A stretch of DNA of 64,000 nucleotides, from contig DASRJO010000063.1 of the NCBI GenBank assembly GCA_035649435.1, positions 1-64,000 on the forward strand, in the 5' to 3' direction. The translations under genes and the position numbers were made by a program. The notes beneath the pieces are model-generated. The model searched no databases. It was given only the letters and a program-made list of their open reading frames with translations, and was not told where the DNA came from. Shown here one piece after another: positions 10,958 through 20,489 of this stretch (position 1 is its first letter; every line of letters begins with the position of its first letter). Source of the DNA: DASRJW01 sp035649435 (GTDB taxonomy: Bacteria; Krumholzibacteriota; Krumholzibacteriia; G020349025).

Positions 10958-11767
10958 GCCCGGGCCCGACTCAACCCCATGGCAACCCGCTTCCGCCTCG
11001 GAGTGAATCGAATTGAAACGCCGACAAGAGGGTGTGTCGATTCCGTTGACACTTTCGCGACTGACGTTCCCTTGCAGCAGAAACGCACTTTCGCCGGAGA
11101 GTGCGGAGCGTTCTTGCACGGGCGCGCCGTGGGGGGCGGCGCCAGCAACCATGGCGGATCCGGGAGCCTGGGTGCCGTGGAGGCCACGTTTTTCGACTCG
11201 GGTTCATGGGGCGGCACCGGAGCGTTCTTGCTCCTCCTGGCCGGTCCATCCGAGGAGCAGAAATCGCGCAGGCTCAAATCGATCAACGTGTTGTGCCGTT
11301 TGAACCGAATCCGGTATGCCGCCTGCATTGAATTTGGATCGTGGATGCGACGACAGACGTTCGCGATCGGCCCGAGCTCGACCCCCCTTGAGCACGGACC
11401 GGACGTGAAAGCGATCGTCGATCCAGGAGCGCCGGGGCGCAGATGGACTTCCCGCGATCAGTCAACGACCCCGACGCTCCCTTTCGTCTTGCGACATCGC
11501 GTCGACAGGGTGCGCGCCCCGCAGGAACGCACCCTTTGGCTCCGCCGTTGGGTTTAGGGTCGTCGTGCCGCCGACGGGGTGAAAACCCTAGGATCGAGGG
11601 GGCTGGCGGAAGATGGCCATGTTTCGAGGCCGCACCCTTCGACGCGATAATGCCTCTGGATCGTTTCTCCCTTTCCATGACGCCTGAGGTGGTTCCTTGC
11701 GGAACCACCTCCTGCGACTGTGGCGCCCGCGTGTTCGCCGACCTTGGTCTCGATGCGCCACCCAACC
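10958..11767. other. Long stretch without a supported gene
   Basis: About 0.8 kb (0.94 kb counting from the ATG at 10830) with no credible coding frame. Frames on both strands translate to low-complexity Arg/Ser/Pro mixtures without family features. Base composition is visibly less GC-rich than in the neighbouring genes. The only strong structure is the 11-bp hairpin at 11686-11711. It may hold an untranslated RNA, a decayed gene or only regulatory DNA. Confidence 0.45.
11686..11711. terminator. Perfect 11-bp hairpin downstream of PuuD-like gene
   Basis: GAGGTGGTTCC-TTGC-GGAACCACCTC: 11 perfect pairs and a 4-base loop. It lies 57 bases beyond the stop of the minus-strand gene at 11768-12541. 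No T-run follows on either strand, so it is either a weak or factor-assisted terminator, an RNA 3'-end stabiliser, or a structural part of an RNA in the gene-free region. Confidence 0.45.
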
Positions 11768-12541
11768 TCAGAAGCCTTTGATCTTGGGAGCATGTCGCAG
11801 CAGCATCGACGTGACCCACCAACCGAGCAGGACTGCGGCGAGCAAAACCATCCAGGCATAATCTCCCGTGCTCGCCCACGTCGTGTGTCCATTCACCATC
11901 GTCCACACCAGCGGCACGGACATGTAGGTGTTCTGGCGCGACCTCGAGCCGGCGAGTGCCACCCATGCAGGGTCGGGTGCCTGGCCGTCCTTGATGGCGC
12001 GGATGATCTTGCGCTGCGAAGGCCAGATACGGAACCAAACGTTGTAGGCCATCGTCGAACCGAACATCGTGCCGGTGTGAATCACCATGCCGCGGTAGCC
12101 GAAGCCCGCCCAATGATCGAACAGATAGACGATGAGAGCCAGGAGCAAGAAACAGGCGGCGTAGGCAGCCTTCAAATTCGACTTGCCGAGCGATCGCATC
12201 ACACGGTCGTAGATGAGTGGGCCGAGAAACGTGAGTGCCACCATGGCGAATGCACCGGGGCCCCATTTCACCGTCGGGTCTTCCCACACCACACCGGAAT
12301 GGTAGAACACCAGTGCCAGCAACAAGACGCCGGTGGCCCACGTCCACACCGCGCCATGCCGGAACCAGTACAGCGCGCGCGGCATCAGCTCGGGCACGAC
12401 CTTCTTCTTGGCGTCCGCATCCAAGGTGGCGGCGAAACCAGCGTTGACGAAGTTGAAGAAGTAGAGCAAGCCGATCCAGAGGATGCCCGCGACAACGTGC
12501 ATCCAGCGGAAGAGCGATTCCAGAACCGGCAGGACTTGCAT
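11768..12541 (-). CDS. PuuD-like multipass membrane protein (Urate_ox_N family)
   Basis: The start at 12541 is fixed by AAGGAG seven bases upstream. The 257-residue protein begins with RWMHVVAGILWIG, the conserved His-containing first helix of the PuuD/Urate_ox_N group, followed by about seven further membrane helices and conserved FGSTMAYNVWFRIWP. Characterised PuuD fuses this membrane domain to cytochrome c and hydroxylates urate; here the cytochrome part is absent. The histidines could bind haem, but urate as substrate is unproven, and no purine genes are near. A TTGACA at 12693-12698 (minus strand) may be its -35 element, without a clear -10. Confidence 0.75.
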   Translation of the reverse strand: MQVLPVLESLFRWMHVVAGILWIGLLYFFNFVNAGFAATLDADAKKKVVPELMPRALYWFRHGAVWTWATGVLLLALVFYHSGVVWEDPTVKWGPGAFAMVALTFLGPLIYDRVMRSLGKSNLKAAYAACFLLLALIVYLFDHWAGFGYRGMVIHTGTMFGSTMAYNVWFRIWPSQRKIIRAIKDGQAPDPAWVALAGSRSRQNTYMSVPLVWTMVNGHTTWASTGDYAWMVLLAAVLLGWWVTSMLLRHAPKIKGF

Positions 12542-12795
12542 CACGTTTCTCCTTCTCGGCAGTGGGGCGCGGCAGCGCGCACAGCGGGGCCCCGGTTTCG
12601 CGCGCTCGACGTCGAGGTGAGAGGCAACGTTGGGTCGGGCAGCGGCTGCGGCGGCCACCGCAGCCGTTTACCTTCGTCGTCCGCAGTCCGAGTGTCAACC
12701 CCGAGGCCGGGAGCGTCTGGATCGGCGAGTCGTGCGGCAGCCTGTGCTATGGTGAACGCGGCGGCCGCCTCACGCGATACAGGAATCCAACTCTC

Positions 12796-14466
12796 ATGCC
12801 TGGACGACCCCAACCTGCCAAGACCGCGCCCGTGCGCGTGCGTTTCGCTCCGAGCCCGACGGGACATCTGCACGTCGGCGGTGCGCGCACGGCGCTGTTC
12901 AATTGGCTCTTCGCACGCAAGCACGGCGGCACTTTCATCCTGCGTATCGAAGACACCGATGCGCAGCGCTCGAGCGACGAATCCATTCGCGGCATCCTCG
13001 AGGCCATGCAGTGGCTGGGCCTGGATTGGGACGAAGGCCCCGGCGTGGGCGGTGACTTCGGCCCCTATCAGCAGACGTCGCGCAATGTGCTCTACCGCGC
13101 CGAAGCCGAACGCTTGCAGCGCGAAGGCCATGCCTATCGCTGTTTCTGCACGCACGAGGAACTGGCCGCCATGCGTGCCGAGGCCGCGAGCCGCGGCGCG
13201 GCGCAACGCTACGATGGGCGCTGCCGCGGCCTCGAAGCGCAGGAAAGCGAACGTCGCGCCACCGCCGGCGTCCCGAGCGTGGTGCGCTTGGCGTTGCCGC
13301 CGAGCGGCCAAGCGCGCTGGCTGGATCTCACGCGCGGCGAGCTCGCCTTCGACCTGGCGGAGCTCGACGATTTGGTTCTCCTCAAATCCGACGGTCAGCC
13401 GACGTACAATTTCGCGGTCGTCGTCGACGACGCGAAGATGCGCATCAGCCACGTCATTCGCGGCGACGATCACATCTCGAACACGCCGAAGCAGCTCATG
13501 ATCTTCGACGCTCTCGGGTTCGCGAGGCCGGAGTTCGCACATTTGCCGATGATCATCGGCGCCGACAAGACGCGACTTTCCAAGCGTCACGGCGCCACAT
13601 CAGTCACGGCGTTCCGGGACGAAGGCATTCTGGCGCCCGCCATGGTGAACTACCTGGCGCTGCTCGGCTGGTCGGCGGGAGACGATCGCGAGGTCATGAG
13701 GGCGCAGGAACTGGTGTCGTATTTCGGGCTCGACAAGGTGAGTCGCAACCCCGCGGTTTTCGACGTCACCAAGCTGCAGTGGATGAACCACGAGCATTTC
13801 GCCCGGCTCGACTTCGGCGACAAGATTCGCGCGCTGCTGCCGTGCATGCGTCGGCACGGTTTGTGGCCGCCGAGCTTTCGTGCCGAGCTGGTTCCCGCCC
13901 CGCACTTGCGCGTCGTGAGCGGCAGCCCGGCGGAGAAGGTGGCAGCATCCATCCAGCCGGTGAGCGAGGAGGAATGGCGCCGCGAGGAGCCGACCTTGGT
14001 GGACGAGCTGCCGCGATTGCGCCTGATTCTCGACACGCTCGGCAACCGTTTCGGCGGACCGCACGATGTCGGCTTGTTGACGTGTTTCTATTCCGATGCC
14101 TTCGCTTACGACCCGGATTCGGTCGCGAAGCATCTGCACGGTGATGCGGTGCCGGAGCGACTGCAGGCGCTCGCGACAGAGCTCGAAGCGGTGAAGCCGT
14201 TCATCCCCGAAGCGATCGAGACGGCCTTGCGCGGCTTGGCGGCGCGTCTCGGCATCAAGGCCGGGGATCTCATCCATCCGGCCCGCGTGGCGCTCACCGG
14301 ACAAGCGGTGAGCCCCGGGATCTTCGAGGTCTTTCATCTGCTGGGACGCGCCAAAGCAGTGGAGCGCTTGCGCCGAGGTGCGGCGATCGCCATCCACGAC
14401 CGCGCGCTGCCGCCTGGACCTTCTCCCACGGGGAGCGAAACGGCGCGGCCGGGCGACCGCACTTGA
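12796..14466 (+). CDS. gltX: Glutamyl-tRNA synthetase
   Basis: The 556-residue class I synthetase attaches glutamate to tRNA. The ATG at 12796 precedes RVRFAPSPTGHLHVGGARTAL, with the HIGH motif as HVGG. The KMSKS-equivalent is RLSKRHG. A CFC...C group near residue 118-150 corresponds to the zinc-region cysteines of the GluRS family. An extended -10 (TGC-TATGGT, 12748-12753) lies 43 bases upstream. Both tRNA-Gln and tRNA-Glu genes follow directly, so the gene and its substrates may be one transcript. Whether the enzyme is discriminating, or also charges tRNA-Gln for GatCAB, cannot be told from sequence alone. Confidence 0.97.
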   Translation: MPGRPQPAKTAPVRVRFAPSPTGHLHVGGARTALFNWLFARKHGGTFILRIEDTDAQRSSDESIRGILEAMQWLGLDWDEGPGVGGDFGPYQQTSRNVLYRAEAERLQREGHAYRCFCTHEELAAMRAEAASRGAAQRYDGRCRGLEAQESERRATAGVPSVVRLALPPSGQARWLDLTRGELAFDLAELDDLVLLKSDGQPTYNFAVVVDDAKMRISHVIRGDDHISNTPKQLMIFDALGFARPEFAHLPMIIGADKTRLSKRHGATSVTAFRDEGILAPAMVNYLALLGWSAGDDREVMRAQELVSYFGLDKVSRNPAVFDVTKLQWMNHEHFARLDFGDKIRALLPCMRRHGLWPPSFRAELVPAPHLRVVSGSPAEKVAASIQPVSEEEWRREEPTLVDELPRLRLILDTLGNRFGGPHDVGLLTCFYSDAFAYDPDSVAKHLHGDAVPERLQALATELEAVKPFIPEAIETALRGLAARLGIKAGDLIHPARVALTGQAVSPGIFEVFHLLGRAKAVERLRRGAAIAIHDRALPPGPSPTGSETARPGDRT

Positions 14467-14514
14467 AGGCCCGCGGTGTGTTTGCTAGGTTACCCTTCCC
14501 CTTTGGCGCGTTGT

Positions 14515-14588
14515 TGGCCGGTCGTCCAACGGCAGGACAGCAGACTCTGGATCTGTTTATGGGGGTTCGAGTCCTCCCCGGCCAACCA
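14515..14588 (+). tRNA. tRNA-Gln (CUG)
   Basis: A full cloverleaf. Acceptor TGGCCGG pairs with CCGGCCA, D stem GTCC/GGAC, anticodon stem GCAGA/TCTGT around loop CTCTGGA with anticodon CTG (14547-14549), and a T loop TTCGAGT. Discriminator A and an encoded CCA (14586-14588). It begins 48 bases after the gltX stop. Confidence 0.95.
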
Positions 14589-14717
14589 GCCGCCTCCAGC
14601 ACGAATGCCGTTCCTGGAGGCGATCATCGACGGATTGGCCGCAGCGCGCGCAGGGTTGACGCTCGTTTCGCGAGCGTGATACAGAACCGGCACGGGGCGG
14701 GTCCCGCTCCGCCAGGT

Positions 14718-14793
14718 GGCCCCATCGTCTAGTGGCCTAGGACGGATGGTTCTCAGCCATCAAACCGGGGTTCGATTCCCCGTGGGGCTGCCA
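14718..14793 (+). tRNA. tRNA-Glu (CUC)
   Basis: Acceptor GGCCCCA pairs with TGGGGCT (first pair G-U), the anticodon stem GATGG/CCATC encloses loop TTCTCAG with anticodon CTC, and the T arm is CGGGG-TTCGATT-CCCCG. Discriminator G and encoded CCA end the gene. The D-arm sequence closely matches known tRNA-Glu. Confidence 0.95.
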
Positions 14794-14804
14794 CCCTCGA
14801 CGAG

Positions 14805-14833
14805 AGGCCCGCTGGTCCGACCGGCGGGCCTTT
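14805..14833 (+). terminator. Rho-independent terminator after tRNA-Glu
   Basis: GGCCCGCTGG-TCCGA-CCGGCGGGCC: a 10-bp stem (one G-T pair) with a 5-base loop at 14806-14830, followed by TTTCC. It ends the gltX/tRNA transcript before the next gene at 14886. Confidence 0.8.
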
Positions 14834-14885
14834 CCGATTTCGGGGCGGGAACGCACTCTCGGGTGACGATCATCCCCGGAGACAC

Positions 14886-17800
14886 ATGCGCTGGAATCAG
14901 CGGCTTCTCATTTCCGGCCTCTTCCTGTTCTCGGGTGCCGCGGCGCTCGTCTATCAGGTCGTTTGGATGCGGAAGCTGGCGCTCATCTTCGGGGCCAGCC
15001 AGCCGGCGGTGAGCATCGTCCTGTCGGCTTTCATGGCCGGACTGGCGCTCGGGGGTGTGGCCGGCGGGCGCATCGCGGAGAGGGTGCGCCGGCCGCTGCG
15101 CAGTTATGCGCTGTTGGAGGCCGGAGTCGCGCTCGCGGCGCTCGTCCTTCCCTTTCTTCTCGATCTCGTGCAACGCGTGTACGTTGCCGCGGCCATGCGG
15201 AGCGAAGAAGTCACGACCAGCATCAATGTGATGCGCGCGGGGCTCGCCTTCTTCGTTCTGGTGCTGCCCACCCTATTCATGGGTGCGACCCTGCCGGTGC
15301 TCGTGCGCGCGGTGGTGCGCCGCTTCGCGGAGTTCGATGCGCGATTGGCCTGGCTGTACGGTCTCAACACCGCGGGCGCCGTGCTCGGAGCCGCGGCAGC
15401 AGGCTTCCTGCTCCTGCCGCAGCTCGGGGTGCGGAACACACAGGCGCTCGCGATCGCGGCGAATCTGTGCATCGCGCTCGTGGCCTGGATCGCGGACCGG
15501 CGCGCGGCCGCGACGGGCGACGCGGCACGACGCGGGACAGCCGAGGCCGCGCCGGGCGCGGATGCACCTCCTGCCATCGAGTCGCTGGCGACGCGCCGGG
15601 CGTTGCAGCTCGCTTTCTTCGCCACCTTCGTCACCGGGATGTGCGCTCTGGCGCTCGAGGTGCTGTGGTCGCGCGGCATCACCGTCGCGACCGGGAGCAC
15701 GACGTACTCGTTCACCATCATGCTGTGCGCGTTCCTCGTCGGCATCACCCTCGGCAGCGCCTTGCATGGCGTGCTGCCGTTGCGACGCGTTTCCGAGGTG
15801 GTGCAGCTCGGCGTGGTGCTGGCCTGCATCGGCATCACGGGGGCCGCGGTGTCGCAAGCGATTCCACGCCTGCCGCAGCTCGCGGTCGATCTCAACCTGC
15901 GCTTCCACGGCGGCTCGCAAGGGATTCGCGGCGTGTCGACCTTGCTCTTGTCGTTCACCGTCATGCTGGTGCCGGCGGTGTTCATGGGCGCCGCGTTCCC
16001 ACTGGCGGGGCGGGCGTGGGCGCGTCTGCAGACCGGGTTCGGCCGCAGTGTCGGCGATCTGGTGGCGGTGAATACGCTCGGTGCCATTCTCGGACCGCTG
16101 CTCGCCGGTTTCGTGCTCGTGCCGCAACTCGGCCTGCAGCGGGCCATGCTGCTGGTGTGCGGCCTGGAGCTCGCCTATGGCTTGCTGTTGCTCGGCGTGG
16201 CGCTCGCGCCGCGCGCACGCAGTGCCGCTCTGATTGTCAGCTTGCTGGCCGTGGCCGTGCCATTCGCGCTGCCGCGCGGGTTGCCTCGGTGGGACCTGCA
16301 CACGCTCGGCGCGTTTCAGAACAACGTCACGCTCGGAACCACGGACGAGCGTGGGCGCACCGACGTGCGCGCGCAACTTTTGGGGGCGCAGGTGTTGTAC
16401 TACGCCGAAGGTCGTGGTTCGACGGTGTCGGTGGTGGAGTCGCAGGGGAATCGCGCCGTTCTCATCAACGGCAGATCGGTGGCGACCGATAACCAGACCG
16501 ACCTGCAGCACGAGGCCCTGCTCGGGCACCTGCCGGTGTTGCTGCACCCGTCGCCGCGCGATGTTCTCGTCATCGGACTGGGCGCGGGCCTCACGCTCGG
16601 TGGCGTCACCGCCCATCCCGACATTCGCAAGATTACATTGGTGGAGATCGAGCCCGCGGTCTTGGGTGCGGCGCGTGTGTTCGAGGACTTGAACGGCGCG
16701 GCGCTCGACGATCCGCGCCTCCGCATCGTCGTGCAGGATGGCCGCAACCACCTGCGCACCTCGCCCACAAACTACGATGTGATCACCGCCGACCCGATTC
16801 ATCCGTGGGACTACGGGTCGACCTATCTGTACACCACCGAGTACTACGAGCTGGCGCGTTCACGCCTCGCGCCCGGCGGCATCATGTGCCAGTGGATGCC
16901 GATCTACGAGGTCTCGGATGCCAACCTGCGCAGCATCGTGGCCACGTTCGCAGGCGTCTTTCCGCACACGCTGCTGTTCCAAACCACCTTCGACGCCGTG
17001 ATCATCGGCGCACTGGAACCCATCCGCGTCGACTGGGAACGTCTGGGGGCGCGACTGCGCCCACCCGAGGTCGCACGGCAGCTCGGCCGCATCGGCCTCC
17101 AGGACGCCGGCAGCTTTCTCGCCGAGTTCACCATGGGTGAAGCCGAAGTCGCACGCTACTCCGCTCGAGCCACGCTCAACACCGACGACAATCTCTACCT
17201 CGAATTCTCGAGCCCGTTTTCCATCGGCAATCGTGGTGGCGGCGAGAACATCGTGCGCATCGACCAGCAGCGAGTGAGCGCCGCGGCGCTCGTGGGTGGC
17301 GCGACGGCGCCGCCCCCCGAGACCTTCGAGGAGCTCGCGAACGCCAAGCGCGGCACGGTGCTGGCGACCTTGATGCTGGAGGACGTCGTGCAAGCGCCGA
17401 CTTGGGAGAAGTGGAACGAAGCGGTCGAGCTCTTGCAACAGGTGTTGGCGACGACGCCGGCCTATGCGCGCGCGCAAGTGCTGCTCGCCGAGGCACTCAC
17501 CGGACGCGGGCGCGCCGAAGTCGCGGCCGCGGATCTCGCCGCCGCAGAAGCGTCGTTCACGGCGGCGGTGGCGGCAGCGCCGCAATCGGCCGCTGCCTAC
17601 TTCGAGCTCGGATCGCTGCTCCTCTCGCAAGGGCGCGCCGCGGATGCGGTGGAGCCGTTGCAGCGCACACTATCCTTGCGCCCGCGCTATCCGCGCGCCC
17701 ATCTCCTTGCAGGCGTGGCGCTGTCGGCGCTCGGACGGCTGGATGCGGCCGCGACCGAGCTCGCGCGCGCGGTGACGCTCGAACCCCAGGGAGTGGAAGC

Positions 17801-18287
17801 ACGCCTGCAGCTGGCGGTGCTCGAGATGCGTCGCGGCCGGATGGCGTCTGCAAGCGATCATTTCGCTTTAGTTTTGGAACGCGACCCCGGGCAGACGGCT
17901 GCACGTCTCAACCTCAGCCTCGTGCTCACGGCGATGAAACGGCATGCCGAATCGGCGCAGGTGTTGCGGCGCGGCCTGAAGCTGCAGCCGAAGAATGCAG
18001 AGATCGCCGCGCGTTTGGCTTGGTTGTTGGCGACGACACCCGACGCGGCGGTGCGAAATGGGGCCGAGGCTGTGGTGCTGGCGCAGCAGGCGCTCGATGC
18101 CGCGCCCGCACCGGGCCGTTGGATGATCCTGGCGGCCGCGCTGGCCGCGGATGCGCAGTTCGAGGCGGCAATCGAGGCAGGGCAGCGGGCCGAGAGCCTC
18201 GCCACCGCGGCACAGGACGCGCAGCTCGCGGCGGAGGTGCGCATGCACCTGCGCCAGTATTCGCAGCGAGCAGCGCTGCGGCTGTGA
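14886..18287 (+). CDS. MFS-like/spermidine synthase/TPR fusion protein
   Basis: A three-part 1133-residue protein. The N-terminal half (about 1-480) has roughly 12-14 membrane helices of the fused MFS/spermidine-synthase type. The middle (about 500-760) is a spermidine synthase-like Rossmann domain with VLVIGLGAGLTLGG, an acidic VEIEP cofactor loop, VQDGR and the catalytic-region ADPIHPWDYGSTYLYTTEYY. The C-terminal third holds TPR repeats. Related membrane-bound aminopropyltransferase-like proteins are widespread but their substrate is unknown; polyamine synthesis should not be assumed. No speD/speA-like gene lies nearby. GGAG stands before the ATG. Confidence 0.88.
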   Translation: MRWNQRLLISGLFLFSGAAALVYQVVWMRKLALIFGASQPAVSIVLSAFMAGLALGGVAGGRIAERVRRPLRSYALLEAGVALAALVLPFLLDLVQRVYVAAAMRSEEVTTSINVMRAGLAFFVLVLPTLFMGATLPVLVRAVVRRFAEFDARLAWLYGLNTAGAVLGAAAAGFLLLPQLGVRNTQALAIAANLCIALVAWIADRRAAATGDAARRGTAEAAPGADAPPAIESLATRRALQLAFFATFVTGMCALALEVLWSRGITVATGSTTYSFTIMLCAFLVGITLGSALHGVLPLRRVSEVVQLGVVLACIGITGAAVSQAIPRLPQLAVDLNLRFHGGSQGIRGVSTLLLSFTVMLVPAVFMGAAFPLAGRAWARLQTGFGRSVGDLVAVNTLGAILGPLLAGFVLVPQLGLQRAMLLVCGLELAYGLLLLGVALAPRARSAALIVSLLAVAVPFALPRGLPRWDLHTLGAFQNNVTLGTTDERGRTDVRAQLLGAQVLYYAEGRGSTVSVVESQGNRAVLINGRSVATDNQTDLQHEALLGHLPVLLHPSPRDVLVIGLGAGLTLGGVTAHPDIRKITLVEIEPAVLGAARVFEDLNGAALDDPRLRIVVQDGRNHLRTSPTNYDVITADPIHPWDYGSTYLYTTEYYELARSRLAPGGIMCQWMPIYEVSDANLRSIVATFAGVFPHTLLFQTTFDAVIIGALEPIRVDWERLGARLRPPEVARQLGRIGLQDAGSFLAEFTMGEAEVARYSARATLNTDDNLYLEFSSPFSIGNRGGGENIVRIDQQRVSAAALVGGATAPPPETFEELANAKRGTVLATLMLEDVVQAPTWEKWNEAVELLQQVLATTPAYARAQVLLAEALTGRGRAEVAAADLAAAEASFTAAVAAAPQSAAAYFELGSLLLSQGRAADAVEPLQRTLSLRPRYPRAHLLAGVALSALGRLDAAATELARAVTLEPQGVEARLQLAVLEMRRGRMASASDHFALVLERDPGQTAARLNLSLVLTAMKRHAESAQVLRRGLKLQPKNAEIAARLAWLLATTPDAAVRNGAEAVVLAQQALDAAPAPGRWMILAAALAADAQFEAAIEAGQRAESLATAAQDAQLAAEVRMHLRQYSQRAALRL

Positions 18288-18543
18288 GGCAAACGCCACG
18301 TCCGGACGGCGCCGGTCGCGATCGTGAACGCTTCTTGCGAGACTTGCGAGGCTGGGCCTCGAGGGCGTGCCACGCAGCCAGGCCGGTGTGGAACCGGCGC
18401 CGTCGGGCCTGCGGAGGTTCAATCGGTGCCAAGGACCACCGCCCGTGCCGTGTTTGGATCCGGCCCGCGGCTGGTGCAACATTCCAGACCGGGGCCATGA
18501 CGAGGGCGACGATGCGTGGCAGGTTGAGTGTGGTGAGCGAGTG

Positions 18544-20052
18544 ATGGCCTACCAGAGATCGCAACCGAGCAATGGGTCGCTCCTCGACCTGCATGCGGGG
18601 GAGAAGCACATCCCGCATCCCAAGCGCGTCTTCGTCAACCGCAACCTCAAGATGTCGAGTATCCGCGCCATTGGCTTCGACATGGACCACACGATCGCCG
18701 TCTACCGCAAGCTGCCGATGGAGACATTGGCCTTCGAGGCCACGCGCGACAAGCTGATCGCCGAAAAGGGCTATCCGGCGAGCATCGCTGCCTTGCAGTA
18801 CGACCCGCACCTCATCATTCGCGGCTTGGTGGTGGACAAACGCCGCGGCAACATCCTCAAGACCGACCAGTACAACTACGTCGTGCGCTTGTACCACGGC
18901 ACCCGCCTGGTGCCGAAGGAAGAGCGGCGGCGGTTGTACCGCAACCGGCGCATCCGCTTGTCCAGCGCCAAATACATGTCCATCGATACGCTGTTCGCGC
19001 TGCCGGAGGCGACGTTGTTCGCCCTGCTGGTGGACCTGTGCGAGACCAAGGGCGTGATCAGCCACCTGGACTACGCGCAAATGTACGATGACGTGCGTGA
19101 GTGCATCGACCGCGCGCACGCCGACGGGACGCTCAAGCGTGCCATCGCCGCCGATCTCGACCGCTACATCGAACGCCACCCGGAGCTGCCGGAAACCCTG
19201 GCCTCGTTCCGTGATCACGGCAAGAAGCTGTTCCTGCTCACCAATTCGGAGCCGCCCTACACAGAGAAGGTCATGAGCCATCTTCTCGACGGGGCGCTGC
19301 CGGGCTTGCCGCGCTGGACCGATTACTTCGAGGTCGTGGTCATGAGCGCGGGCAAGCCGGGGTTCTTTCGCACCCTCAAGCGCATGCAGCGCCTGCGGCC
19401 CGCCGAAGCGCGCCAGGCCGGGTTCGGTCCATTGCGGTCGACGTCGCTGTTCCACGGTGGCGGCGCGCGCGCCCTGGAAGGCGTGCTCGAGAACGCCGGC
19501 GAAGAGATCCTCTACGTCGGGGATCACACCTTCGGCGACATCCTGCGGGCCAAGGCTCACTCGCGCTGGCGCACCGCCATGGTGGTCGAAGAGCTGGAAG
19601 GCGAGATCGATCTCGAGCACCGGCTGGCGCAGCGCTACCAACGCTTGGACCATCTGGTGCTGGAGCGCAACCGGGTCCTGGGGGAGATCGGCCGGCTGCT
19701 GCGGCAGTTGCAGGCGCAGCGCTCCGGGGCGGGCGCGGCGGACGGCGCTGGCGGCCAGGTCGTCGAGGCCGCCGGGCGCCTCGAAGCCCGGGTCAAGCGG
19801 TTGGAGGAGCTGAGTGTCCGCCGGGCGGCGGAGCTCCGCCAGCTGCGGGAGGCCATCGAGCGGCGCTTCAACCGGCACTGGGGCAAGCTGTTCAAGTGCG
19901 GCGAGATCAACAGCAGGTTCGGCCATCAGGTGAAGGATTTCGCCTGCGTCTACACCAGTGCCGTGCGCAACTTCCTCGCCTACCCCGAAAACATGTATTT
20001 TCGCTCTCCGCGGGAGATCATGCCCCACGAGACGGGACCCGACCGGGACTAG
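18544..20052 (+). CDS. HAD-IG family 5'-nucleotidase
   Basis: The 502-residue cytosolic protein matches the IMP/GMP-type 5'-nucleotidase branch of the HAD superfamily. Motif I is DMDHTIAVY (Asp nucleophile and DxDxT), motif II LLTNSEPP, the conserved lysine lies in SAGKPGFF, and motif IV is VGDHTFGDI. A C-terminal coiled-coil-rich region ends in a family-typical FACVYTSAVRNFLAYP. A GTG directly before the chosen ATG is an equal alternative. It probably dephosphorylates purine nucleotides, though bacterial members are poorly tested. Confidence 0.9.
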   Translation: MAYQRSQPSNGSLLDLHAGEKHIPHPKRVFVNRNLKMSSIRAIGFDMDHTIAVYRKLPMETLAFEATRDKLIAEKGYPASIAALQYDPHLIIRGLVVDKRRGNILKTDQYNYVVRLYHGTRLVPKEERRRLYRNRRIRLSSAKYMSIDTLFALPEATLFALLVDLCETKGVISHLDYAQMYDDVRECIDRAHADGTLKRAIAADLDRYIERHPELPETLASFRDHGKKLFLLTNSEPPYTEKVMSHLLDGALPGLPRWTDYFEVVVMSAGKPGFFRTLKRMQRLRPAEARQAGFGPLRSTSLFHGGGARALEGVLENAGEEILYVGDHTFGDILRAKAHSRWRTAMVVEELEGEIDLEHRLAQRYQRLDHLVLERNRVLGEIGRLLRQLQAQRSGAGAADGAGGQVVEAAGRLEARVKRLEELSVRRAAELRQLREAIERRFNRHWGKLFKCGEINSRFGHQVKDFACVYTSAVRNFLAYPENMYFRSPREIMPHETGPDRD

Positions 20053-20110
20053 TCGCGAGGACAGGATCGACCGCCGACACCCACACTGTGGTGACGAAAG
20101 GAGAGCGCGC

Positions 20111-20476
20111 GTGGCTCAGGAAATCGTGGCGTTTCTCGAGGACATCTTCTTCACCGCCAAGATCCGCGAGATCGCCCGGCAGCAAGGCAGGGAGATCCGC
20201 TTCGTGCGCGATCTCACCGGCTTGGACAAGCGCTTCAACGGACCCGCGCCGGCCGCGGCGCTCGTCGATCTGGCGGCCGAGTCTTTGAAGCCATTGGATC
20301 TGATCCGCCGCATCAAGGCGCAGCCCGATTGGGCGGGCGTGCGCGTCGTGGCCTACAGCTCGCACGCACGGGCGGAACTGTTGGAGGAAGCGAGCCGACT
20401 CGGCGCGGATGTCGTGCTGCCGAAGTCGGGCTTCGCCCAACGCCTGCCGGAGATCATGCAAGGCGCGGGGGTGTAA
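20111..20476 (+). CDS. Stand-alone receiver-like protein
   Basis: A 121-residue protein read from GTG 20111, which has AAGGAGAG seven bases upstream. It folds like a CheY receiver: an E10/D11 acidic pair, phospho-acceptor-like D53 in LVDLAAES, S83/S84 in VAYSSH and K105 in VLPKSGF. The acidic pocket is shifted into FLEDIFF, typical of divergent single-domain receivers. No output domain and no kinase adjoin it; it lies 58 bases after the nucleotidase gene. Confidence 0.8.
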   Translation: MAQEIVAFLEDIFFTAKIREIARQQGREIRFVRDLTGLDKRFNGPAPAAALVDLAAESLKPLDLIRRIKAQPDWAGVRVVAYSSHARAELLEEASRLGADVVLPKSGFAQRLPEIMQGAGV

Positions 20477-20489
20477 GGTTCACCCGACG

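Noticed and set aside
11176..11193. CGTGG-AGG-CCACG followed by five T, a terminator-like element on the plus strand
   Set aside because: Only a 5-bp stem and no plus-strand gene upstream to terminate.
10865..11557. A 230-codon plus-strand frame in the gene-free stretch
   Set aside because: No ribosome site, no family features and unusual composition compared with real genes nearby.
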